DNA of 64,000 nt from NCBI RefSeq assembly GCF_016937515.1, contig NZ_JAFHKM010000002.1:2041001-2105000 (forward strand), written 5' to 3'. The notes below the pieces were generated by a model. That model had not been told where the DNA came from, searched no databases, and worked only from the letters and a program-made list of their open reading frames with translations. Of the stretch, positions 8,892-16,258 are shown piece after piece. This DNA is from Cohnella algarum (GTDB lineage Bacteria > Bacillota > Bacilli > Paenibacillales > Paenibacillaceae). Numbering within the stretch: the stretch's first letter is position 1; each line of letters begins with the position of its first letter. Position numbers and translations under genes: made by a program.

Positions 8892-9788
8892 TTATCCTTT
8901 GACGGAGCCGATCATGACGCCCTTGACGAAAAACTTTTGCACGAACGGATACACGATAAGCAGCGGGAGCGACGTGACGACGATCAGGGAATATTTCAGC
9001 AGCTCGCGCAGCCCCTGTCTGGCCGCGGCGGTTTTGACGTCTCCAAGCATGTCGACGCTCACCTCGTTCTGCACGAGAATGTCGCGCAAAATGAGCTGCA
9101 GCGGATACAGATCGGGATTTTTCAAATAAATCATCGCGTTGAAATACTGGTTCCAGTGCCCGACGGCGTAGAACAGGGCGATGACGGCCAAAATCGGGCC
9201 GGACAGCGGCAGCACGATCCGCGTAAGAAACCGAAAGTCGTTGCACCCGTCAAGTTGGGCCGCTTCCAGCATTTCGTAAGGAATCGTCGTCTGGAAGTAA
9301 GTTCTCATGATGATGACGTTCCATACCGACAGCGCCGTCGGCACGATCATCGCCCAGATCGTATCGAGCATGTTCAGCTCCTTGACGAGCAAATAATTCG
9401 GAATAAGGCCGCCGTTAAACATCATGGTGAATACGAACAGCAGCATGAAGCCGGCTCTTCCCCTGAAATCCCGGCGCGACAGCGGATACGCCGCCATGAT
9501 CGTCAGCGCGACGTTGAGCAGCGTGCCGAGCGCCGTATACATGACCGTATTGAGAAAGCCCCGAACGACGTTGCCGTTTTGGAAGATCGCCTCGTATCCG
9601 TCCAGCGACGGTTCGACCGGCCACAGCCAGACGCGTCCGGACAAAACCGCGCTCGTGGAGCTGAACGACGCGCTGAACACGTAGATCAGCGGATAGGCTA
9701 CGGCGATCAGCGCAAGCGTAAGCAGAATCGCGTTGACGATATTGAACAGCCGATCCCCTTTGGACTCTTTGATGACCCGTTGATTCAT
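8892..9788 (-). CDS. Carbohydrate ABC transporter permease, LplC/MalG type
   Basis: 298 residues from the ATG at 9788 (GGAGG 9 bases upstream); the frame extends further but into the other permease gene. Six hydrophobic segments are visible. The ATPase-contacting EAA loop is EAAQLDGCNDFRFLTRIVLP, typical of the MalG/LplC half-transporter. The C-terminus ends in FVKGVMIGSVKG, characteristic of LplC proteins. It pairs with the permease 14 bp upstream and the lipoprotein downstream. Confidence 0.93.
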   Translation of the reverse strand: MNQRVIKESKGDRLFNIVNAILLTLALIAVAYPLIYVFSASFSSTSAVLSGRVWLWPVEPSLDGYEAIFQNGNVVRGFLNTVMYTALGTLLNVALTIMAAYPLSRRDFRGRAGFMLLFVFTMMFNGGLIPNYLLVKELNMLDTIWAMIVPTALSVWNVIIMRTYFQTTIPYEMLEAAQLDGCNDFRFLTRIVLPLSGPILAVIALFYAVGHWNQYFNAMIYLKNPDLYPLQLILRDILVQNEVSVDMLGDVKTAAARQGLRELLKYSLIVVTSLPLLIVYPFVQKFFVKGVMIGSVKG

Positions 9789-9801
9789 CCCGCCATGCCT
9801 C

Positions 9802-10710
9802 CTACCATAAGCTTTCCTGGCCGAGCTTCTTGGCCGAGGCATTGACGACGACGAGCAGGATGAAGCCGATGACCGCTTTGAACAACCCGATCGCGGTCGC
9901 ATACGAGAAGTTGAGCGCCTGCGACACGAGCCCCACCTTGTACACGTAAGTGTCGATCACCTCGGACGTCCGCAAATTCAGAGAATTTTGCATCAGCAAA
10001 ATTTTTTCGAAGCCCGTCTCCATCACGGAGCCCGTATTCAGAATGAGCATGATGATCGCGATCGGCATAATGCCGGGGATATCGATGTGCCAGATGCGCC
10101 GCGCTTTGGAGGCGCCGTCGATGACCGCGGCCTCGTGAAGCGAAGGATCGATCCCGGAAAGCGCTGCCAAAAAAATAATGCAAGAGAACCCGACGTTTTG
10201 CCAGATGTGCGACCAAACGTAGATCGACTGGAACAACGACGCCTCGGCCATAAAGTTGATCGGCTCGACGCCGAACAGGCCAAGAATCTGGTTGACGACG
10301 CCCGTGCGGGGGTCGAGGAACTGCAGCAGCAGCCCGACCAGCACGACGAGCGAAATAAAATACGGGGCGTACGTGACCATCTGCACCGTTTTTTTGAAAC
10401 GCTCGCTGCGCGCGTAATGAAGCCCGACCGCGAGCAAAATCGGAAAAGGAAAGCCCGCGATCAGCATATAGAAACTGATGGAGAGCGTATTGCGCAGCAG
10501 CCGCCAAAATTCGTACGAATTGAAAAACCGTTCGAACTGGCCGAAGCCGACCCAAGGACTGCCGAAAAAGCCTTTGGATATCGTGAATTGCTTGAACGCG
10601 ATGACGTTGCCGAACATCGGCACGTACTTGAACAAGACGATATACAGAAGAGGCAGCGCGAACAGCGCGTACAACTGCCAGCCCCTTCTCCAATCCTGCA
10701 CCCATCTCAA
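9802..10710 (-). CDS. Carbohydrate ABC transporter permease, LplB/MalF type
   Basis: About 302 residues from a TTG at 10710 preceded by AAGGGGGG; an ATG at 10788 is in frame but has no ribosome site, so the start is uncertain. The sequence WQLYALFALPLLYIVLFKY starts the first membrane segment. The EAA loop reads EAAVIDGASKARRIWHIDIP, and the C-terminus KKLGQESLW is typical of LplB proteins. It is the first structural gene after the interrupted AraC regulator. No ATPase gene lies in this cluster, usual for importers that share an MsmK-like ATPase. Confidence 0.9.
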   Translation of the reverse strand: MRWVQDWRRGWQLYALFALPLLYIVLFKYVPMFGNVIAFKQFTISKGFFGSPWVGFGQFERFFNSYEFWRLLRNTLSISFYMLIAGFPFPILLAVGLHYARSERFKKTVQMVTYAPYFISLVVLVGLLLQFLDPRTGVVNQILGLFGVEPINFMAEASLFQSIYVWSHIWQNVGFSCIIFLAALSGIDPSLHEAAVIDGASKARRIWHIDIPGIMPIAIIMLILNTGSVMETGFEKILLMQNSLNLRTSEVIDTYVYKVGLVSQALNFSYATAIGLFKAVIGFILLVVVNASAKKLGQESLW

Positions 10711-10843
10711 GCGGCGGTTCCCCCCTTTGCGCCAGATGATCGAAAGCTTCGTTTGCCGGCCGGCGATTTGAAGTATAAGGGGGGGCATGGGGGGCGTAAA
10801 GCGGAAGATTTCATCCGTTGCGCAATCGTTTAGAATCGTATGA

Positions 10844-10873
10844 AAGCGCTGTTACTCCATATTCAAGCGCTGT
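10844..10873 (-). promoter_or_regulatory. Direct repeats likely bound by the AraC regulator
   Basis: On the minus strand ACAGCGCTT occurs twice (plus-strand AAGCGCTGT at 10844-10852 and 10865-10873), exactly 21 bp apart, in the short gap between the AraC stop codon and the first permease gene. Tandem direct repeats two helical turns apart are the usual binding pattern of AraC-family activators. Function is inferred. Confidence 0.55.
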
Positions 10874-10881
10874 GCGTTTTT

Positions 10882-11232
10882 TTAGAACCCGCCCGGGGCG
10901 CGGGGTTTTCGCATTTTTCGGTATTCGGTCGCGCTCAGTCCGTTGGCCCGCTTGAACGCCCGGCCGAACGTGTTGAGGGAGTAGTAGCCTACCCGGGCGG
11001 CTACTTCGTTCACGGGCATGTCGCTCTCCTCAAGCAGCCGCTTCGCGTGCTTCATGCGTTCGTTTTCCAGATAGTCCGAAAAGTTGACCCCGGTTTGTTC
11101 TTTGAAAAAGTAGGAAACGTACGCCTCGGAAATGCCGAACCTTTCCGCCAGCTTGCTCAAGCTTAGATCGGTTTGCATGTAATGATCGTCGAGATGCCGA
11201 ATCAGCTCTTCCTTCAATCGCTTGTTGTGGCT
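10882..11232 (-). pseudogene. AraC-family regulator, C-terminal DNA-binding fragment (gene split by IS110)
   Basis: About 116 residues carrying both helix-turn-helix motifs of an AraC domain (LSLSKLAERFGISEAYVSYFFK and VNEVAARVGYYSLNTFGRAFKRANG). The frame enters the insertion at the CT core 11231-11232 and meets a stop codon in the IS110 end. Joining it to the N-terminal fragment ending at 16265 through one copy of CT gives a continuous 2313-base frame (770 residues) reading RKKTSHNKRLKEEL across the junction. The fragment has a possible TTG start at 11217, but no evidence says it is expressed. Confidence 0.9.
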
Positions 11233-11239
11233 TTCGTAT

Positions 11240-11245
11240 TATTAG
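11240..11245 (+). promoter_or_regulatory. -10 half of the IS110 circle-junction promoter (left end)
   Basis: TATTAG at 11240-11245. When the element's ends are joined through the CT core, it lies exactly 17 bp after TTGACA of the right end (16249-16254). IS110-family circles are known to build a promoter across the junction that transcribes the bridge RNA and recombinase. Confidence 0.55.
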
Positions 11246-11272
11246 GTCAGCCAGAGATTTCTGGTTGGCCTA
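11243..11272 (+). ncRNA. 5' stem-loop of the IS110 bridge RNA, terminator-like; intron insertion target
   Basis: A 13-bp stem (11243-11255 with 11260-11272, two G-U pairs, GATT tetraloop) followed by TTTTTA. It sits just downstream of the junction -10, where the 5' hairpin of an IS110 bridge RNA is expected. A group II intron starts six bases after the stem. Some bacterial introns (class IIC) insert after terminator-type hairpins, which would explain the choice of site. Confidence 0.6.
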
Positions 11273-12814
11273 TTTTTAGTGTGCCACGCATGGCGATTAA
11301 CTAGGTGGTGAAAGTCCACTGTGGGGGTTTGTAGTTACCAACCACTAGCCAAGAGCAAGGGTGTCCACCGCGAGGTGGAATCCAAAGGAAGCTGGAGGCA
11401 AACTTCCGGCCCAAGGAACACGAACATCATCAGGCATAGGATACGGGATGAGTCTGCTAAACAAGACGAAGTCCAATTAACTACACGGACGTACCAATGT
11501 AAATGATGTGGGTATATGGAAGGAAAGTGAATCGTCTTACCGTGGGAGGTCTCATGGACGTGAGGAGATGCACTTCGAATCACGGTTGAAACAAGATTTA
11601 TCATGAGAAGTCAGCAGACGCCATAGTACCGCGAACAGTCGACGGTTCGAGGGAAGGGCTGAACCTTAGGAGGTGAAGTCAATGAAAGTTACCGAAACAG
11701 GAGCCAAGGGCAGCCAACTTCTAACGGAAGACTCTTTGCAAAAGAATAGTGCGGAACACGAAGGATATGCGGGAGTGCACAGTCCTGCGAGGATAACCGA
11801 AACCGACGACACCAACGCAACCGAGTCGAAGGACCGGTTGCTTGAGAAAATCGTTAGCAGGGACAACTTGAACGAAGCATTCAAGAGAGTCAAAGCGAAC
11901 AAGGGATCGCACGGAATCGACGGGATGGGAGTAGATGAACTTCTACAATATCTCAGAGACAACGGCGAGACCATCAAGCAACTGATCTTGGGCGGCAAGT
12001 ACCGCCCGAATCCCGTTCGAAGGGTAGAGATTCCCAAAGAGAACGGAAAGAAGAGAAACCTTGGCATTCCAACAGTGGTTGACCGAGTCATCCAGCAGGC
12101 AATCGCCCAAGTGCTTACGCCAATTTATGAGAGGCAGTTTTCAGACAACAGCTACGGATTCCGACCCAAACGGAGCGCACACCACGCGATGAAACGAAGC
12201 CAACAATACGTGCAAGAGGGATATCGTTACGTGGTGGATATGGACTTGGAGAAATACTTTGACACCGTCAACCAAAGCAAGCTCATCGAGGTGCTTTCAA
12301 GAACGATCAAAGACGGACGAGTGATCTCGCTCATCCATAAGTATCTCCGGGCGGGAGTCGTCGTGAAGCATAAGTTTGAGGACACGGAAATCGGCGTACC
12401 GCAGGGAGGGAACCTAAGTCCGATTCTCAGCAATATCATGCTGAATGAATTGGACAAGGAACTGGAAGCAAGAGGACATCGATTCGTGCGATACGCAGAC
12501 GATATGCTCATATTCTGCCGGAGCAGGAGGAGTGCGGAGCGTACCCTGACGAAAATTCTCCCTTACATCGAGAAGAAGTTGTTTCTCAAGGTAAACCGGG
12601 AGAAAACGATTGTGGACGATGCGACAAAAGTTAAATTTCTTGGCTTCTCATTCTACCAGAGCAAAGGGGAAACGCGGGTCAGAATCCATCCCAAATCCGT
12701 ATCCAAGATGAAAGCTAAAGTGAAAGAGCTAACGTCGAGAAGCAACGGAATGGGCAACACCGACCGGGCGCTGAAGCTTAGGCGTTACATCATGGGATGG
12801 GTAAATTATTTCAA

Positions 12815-14401
12815 CCTAAATTACGAAAGCCTATAGAATCAGGCTTTTGAAGACGCAGAACTTGGATTTCACAACCAATTATGGAGGCAGAATATGCAGT
12901 CAAAATGGAATGCGAGCAAAAATGCCGTTACTTTCCCCCTCCCCACATGAAGGGGCAACGGGATTTCCAAGACACAAATTGGGATTATCGTTTATTCCAA
13001 TAAAATACTTTTTCGCTCCATTCGTCGCCATGCCCACTGGTTTTGGAAAGACGTACTCAGTTTCAATGTCATTTGGCGGGCATGCTGGACAAACACACCT
13101 GCACAAACAAAAAACGTTCGCCGGAACCGCTGGATGGTGTAGGATCGGTGAATCGGCTCACAACAATGATGCTTGAATCGCTCAAAGAGATTATAGGCGA
13201 GCAGCTTTAAGAGCAGGTCGATTTCATTGGCGGCAAACGACTGCGTTGGAATGCGGTGGATGGCAAAGCCATTCTTGCCTTCCTTGATGTAGTTCTCCAT
13301 GCAGCAGCGCTGGTTGTAGAACCGCCACACATCGATGGCTTCCCATTCCTCCGTTGTGACCATGGCTTCGTATTGCCAAAGCAAATCCAGTTCCAACTGA
13401 GACTGATCCCCGTCCCAACGCGGCATTTTGCGGATGACAGCAACACGACGCATCTTCTTCCAACCGATCGCTTGGTAGGCCAGCACGATGCCTTCAATGA
13501 TCCAGTCCTCGTCCACAAAGCGTGTCCAATGCGCACAGGTTTTGACTTGGTCCTGGAGACGACTTGTCCATTTCAGCTTGCCGACGTAGCCGATCTGACG
13601 GGACTCCCAGAACGCGTAGAAGTCTTCTCCGCCAAAGCCTTTGTCAAACCGGGCATAGCGTACGTGGTGGGATTCCAACAACGCCAGCGTTTGCCGGGCA
13701 AACGAAAGGACGTCGGTCGAACTGCTCGTGTTGCCGGGACGCAGCGCGGCATTCACTAGCATTCGCGACTGCCCTTCGTACACGAGAAGGGGATGATAGC
13801 TCTTTCGGCCGCGCTTCTGACTGTTAAAACCGACTTCCGCTCCCTGCTGGTTGCCGTACACCGTCTCAACAGTCGAATCCAGATCGAGAATCAAGGAGTC
13901 GGGTAGCTGCGGTGCAATGATTTCGACATTCAGGTTTCGCAGGGCTGGCGCTAAATGGTCGTGGGCTTTGCCCAGACGAAGCAATTCCTTGTTTAACAAT
14001 GTGTGATGCGGCACCCGGCCGCCCAGCGCCTGGGCGATCAAGGCATCACCTTGTAGGGATTTGAAATGAAAGAGACGTTCGCAGCCCAAAATCCAGCCGA
14101 TGATGAGCATCTGCAGAATGCGATGCGTCGGAAAGATGGCATTCGCCGCTTTGGCTAGTCCAAGGCTCCGAAGGGCTTGATTCAAACCGATGTTTTCAAG
14201 AAATCCGAGGATCACCTTGCTTCCTGCAAAATTTGTTGCATTTCTCATAGAAAATGCCGTTTTCAATGACGCGATTTTTGTGGTAGACTTCACCTTAAGG
14301 GTGCTCCTCTCTTGGTTGGTGATGTTCTAGGCAAACACCATTCTACCAAAGATCTGGGCACTTTTTCATGTTTTTATGAGGTGGTACTTTCGTAATTCAG
14401 G
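12815..14401 (-). mobile_element. IS1380-family insertion sequence, 1587 bp, with 5-bp target duplication
   Basis: Ends are imperfect inverted repeats: CCTAAATTACGAAAG on the left and, on the opposite strand, CCTGAATTACGAAAG on the right (14 of 15 identical). TTCAA flanks the element on both sides (12810-12814 and 14402-14406). The single transposase gene reads on the minus strand. Length and ends suit the IS1380 family. Its plus-strand left end contributes the stop codon that truncates the reverse transcriptase. Confidence 0.93.
12992..14293 (-). CDS. IS1380-family transposase (DDE)
   Basis: 433 residues with a GTG start behind GAGAGGAG. DDE residues are probably the Asp of LILDLDSTVETVYG, the Asp of YARFDKGFGGEDFY and the Glu in CCMENYIKEGKNGF. 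The gene fills most of the IS and appears intact. Lower GC than the chromosome around it is consistent with transfer. It could still move the element, since both inverted repeats are present. Confidence 0.93.
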   Translation of the reverse strand: MKSTTKIASLKTAFSMRNATNFAGSKVILGFLENIGLNQALRSLGLAKAANAIFPTHRILQMLIIGWILGCERLFHFKSLQGDALIAQALGGRVPHHTLLNKELLRLGKAHDHLAPALRNLNVEIIAPQLPDSLILDLDSTVETVYGNQQGAEVGFNSQKRGRKSYHPLLVYEGQSRMLVNAALRPGNTSSSTDVLSFARQTLALLESHHVRYARFDKGFGGEDFYAFWESRQIGYVGKLKWTSRLQDQVKTCAHWTRFVDEDWIIEGIVLAYQAIGWKKMRRVAVIRKMPRWDGDQSQLELDLLWQYEAMVTTEEWEAIDVWRFYNQRCCMENYIKEGKNGFAIHRIPTQSFAANEIDLLLKLLAYNLFERFKHHCCEPIHRSYTIQRFRRTFFVCAGVFVQHARQMTLKLSTSFQNQWAWRRMERKSILLE

Positions 14402-14772
14402 TTCAAGCTTGCTGACATGAAACAACTACTCCAAACCACTGATAAATGGATGAGAAGGCGTATCCGAATGGTCTTCTGGAAGCAATGGAAACGAGTGAGG
14501 ACGAAACTCGAAAGGCTTATATCGCTCGGAATTCATGAACAGAAGGCGTGGGAATACGCAAACACAAGAAAGGGCTATTGGAGAATCTCCAATAGCCCAA
14601 TCCTCTCGAAGTCCCTCGGTAACAATAGGCTGAAGAACCTCGGATTCCTTTTCTTTTCTGATTATTATCGACAAGTTACTGCGCATTCCTAATGGAACCG
14701 CCGTATACCGAACGGTACGTACGGTGGTGTGGGAGGTCGGCTGCCCAATTAATGGGTAGCCTCCTACCCGAT

Positions 14773-14935
14773 TTGGGATCTTACGATGGTGGTAGCCGGG
14801 AGAACGAGGGTGGCTTAGGGGCTAGGACCCCGTCAAAAAAACTGTTCTCTCACTACCTTCCAACGACCATGTTTGAGCTGGTAGGGGCAATGACCTCGCA
14901 TCACAAGCGAAGCTATGGGTTTGGAAGCCATGTGG
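14773..14935 (+). ncRNA. IS110 bridge RNA body: target-binding and donor-binding loops
   Basis: Between the intron's 3' end and the recombinase gene two stem-internal loop-hairpin modules can be drawn. Module 1: GGTAG/CTACC and GAGAAC/GTTCTC stems close an internal loop (14806-14817 and 14832-14843) capped by GGGG-CTAGGA-CCCC. Its left side contains GTGGCT (14810-14815), identical to the host flank ending in the CT core. Its right side contains CAAAAAAAC (14834-14842), complementary to GTTTTTTTG of the other flank (16266-16274). Module 2: CTTCCAA/TTGGAAG and CCAT/ATGG close a loop capped by GGGG/CCTC; its sides carry GAGCT and GAAGCT, which partly match the element's own ends around CT. Folding was done by eye. 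Confidence 0.7.
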
Positions 14936-14967
14936 GAATGCCGGTGAACGAATTGAAGGAGGGTTTT

Positions 14968-16148
14968 ATGCAACCAGTTGTAGGCGTGGATGTAGCGAAA
15001 GGTTTTAGCGTGATACAGCCATTCTTAAGACGGAACGAGCCATACGGAAGGATGGAGAACCTTCAGCATGGGGAGAATGGTTTTGCGCGATTAGGGGAAT
15101 TGTTAGAGCAACTAAAGCGAGTGAGCGGCGAGGACCCCGTTGTTGTCCTCGAAGCGACGGGCCACTACCATCGGGGGTTAGTGGGATATTTAAAAGTTAA
15201 CGGATGGATCCACTACATCGTCAACCCCTCCGAGCCAAACGAGCAAAGGGAACGCAGCTCCGTAAGGTGAAAACGGATGCGGCCGATGCTTGGCATCTGG
15301 CTGAGCTGTATTACAAGGGAGATGTAGTTCCACACCGCGAATGGCAAGAATCCTATACGGAGCTTCAGCACCTGACTAGACAGCATGAGTTTGTAACCGG
15401 CATGTATGTACAGGCAAAATTGAATAGCAGGGCATTAATGGAGCAAGTATTTCCGGATTACATTGGAATATTCCACAATCTTTTTTCGAAAACGTCATTG
15501 AAGGTGCTGAAGCGATGCTTAATGAACCAGACAACAGATCTAGGGGAATTTATTCGAGAATGCACAGGTAAATCCCATTCAAAAGTGTGGATAGAAGAGA
15601 AGGTAACGAAGCTTAGTGAAATTCTTCATAACTGGGCTAGGCAAGTTAAGAGTCCATCTCAGACAATTGCACTGAACAGCATGGTTTCGTTGCTGCTGGA
15701 GTTTGACGAGCAATTAACCCAGTTGGAAAAGCAAATGAATGAACTGGCCGAAGAACTGCCGGAGATACAATTGATTAAGAGCATACCTGGCATAGGGGAC
15801 AAACTTGCTGCACAGATTGCAGCTGAACTCGGGGATGCCAGCCAATTCGAAGATGCCAAGCAGGCTGTGGCTTTTGCAGGACTAGATCCGGGAATCTACA
15901 GTTCGGGGAAATTTACAGCCACGTCTAACCGAATTACCAAAAGGGGCTCCAAAAGGCTAAGGCGAGCGTTGTATCTAGCCGTACAGTGCGGAATTCGAAG
16001 AGGTGCTAACCGAAGGATAACCGATTACTACAAAAAGAAAAGGATAGAGGGCAAGCCCTACAAGGTGGTCGTGATCGCTTGCGCCAACAAGCTTCTCCAT
16101 CACGTGTACGCCATCCTTCGTAAAAGCGAGCCCTACCACGAGAACTAA
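14968..16148 (+). pseudogene. IS110-family DEDD recombinase (transposase) with a -1 frameshift
   Basis: ATG at 14968 with GAAGGAGG upstream. The N-terminal frame gives the first acidic residues of the RuvC-like site (PVVGVDVAKGFSV, VVLEATGHYH) and WIHYIVNP, then goes out of frame. The other frame continues PLRAKRAKGTQLRKVKTDAADAWHLAEL, with the last two Asp, through the C-terminal domain (SIPGIGDKLAAQIAAELGD, IYSSGKFTATSNRITKRGSKRLRRAL) that supplies the nucleophilic serine in this family. One base missing from the C run at about 15226-15230 explains the break. All catalytic motifs are otherwise present, so decay looks recent; a sequencing error in the run is possible. Confidence 0.9.
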
Positions 16149-16248
16149 ATGCCAAACTTAACCATAATCCTTCTCGCCAAAGAAGGTTATTTGTGCTGCC
16201 TAAAAACGAGTATACCAAAACAATTTCAATTGCACCAAACCCAAATAC

Positions 16249-16254
16249 TTGACA
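16249..16254 (+). promoter_or_regulatory. -35 half of the IS110 circle-junction promoter (right end)
   Basis: Perfect TTGACA located 8 bases before the right CT core. In a circular intermediate it faces TATTAG of the left end at 17-bp spacing. In the integrated copy it faces into the AraC fragment antisense and has no matching -10. Confidence 0.55.
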
Positions 16255-16258
16255 AGCA

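Larger units (their letters stand above)
11682..14692 (+). pseudogene. ltrA: Group II intron reverse transcriptase/maturase, split by IS1380
   Basis: ATG at 11682 follows TTAGGAGG. The first 378 codons encode the RT domain with the catalytic YADDMLIF box, VPQGGNLSPILSNI and the NSYGFRPKRSAHHA motif. At 12814 the frame enters IS1380 and stops at 12836. It resumes after the duplicated TTCAA with GCTTGCTGAC and encodes the maturase X domain (WMRRRIRMVFWKQWKR, RKGYWRISNSPILSKSL) to the stop at 14692. Removing the IS and one TTCAA gives an unbroken 472-residue protein, so the insertion is the only lesion seen. No full-length protein can be made now. Confidence 0.92.
11279..14772 (+). mobile_element. 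Group II intron inserted in the IS110 left end (itself carrying IS1380)
   Basis: The 5' end matches the group II consensus GTGYG (GTGTG, 11279-11283). About 400 bp of structured non-coding sequence precede the reverse transcriptase gene. After the gene, domain V is visible at about 14695-14731 (ACCGCCGTA ... TACGGTGGT around a GAAC loop), and domain VI ends CCTACCCGAT with the usual terminal AY at 14771-14772. Length is 3494 bp, or 1902 bp without IS1380 and one target duplication. The reading frame lacks an obvious HNH endonuclease domain. The intron class is not settled; position after a hairpin suggests IIC. The 5' boundary could shift by a base or two. Confidence 0.85.

Noticed and set aside
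11217..11217. The AraC C-terminal fragment as a stand-alone small regulator
   Set aside because: The TTG start is in the middle of the normal domain linker and joins perfectly to the upstream fragment; a split gene explains it better.
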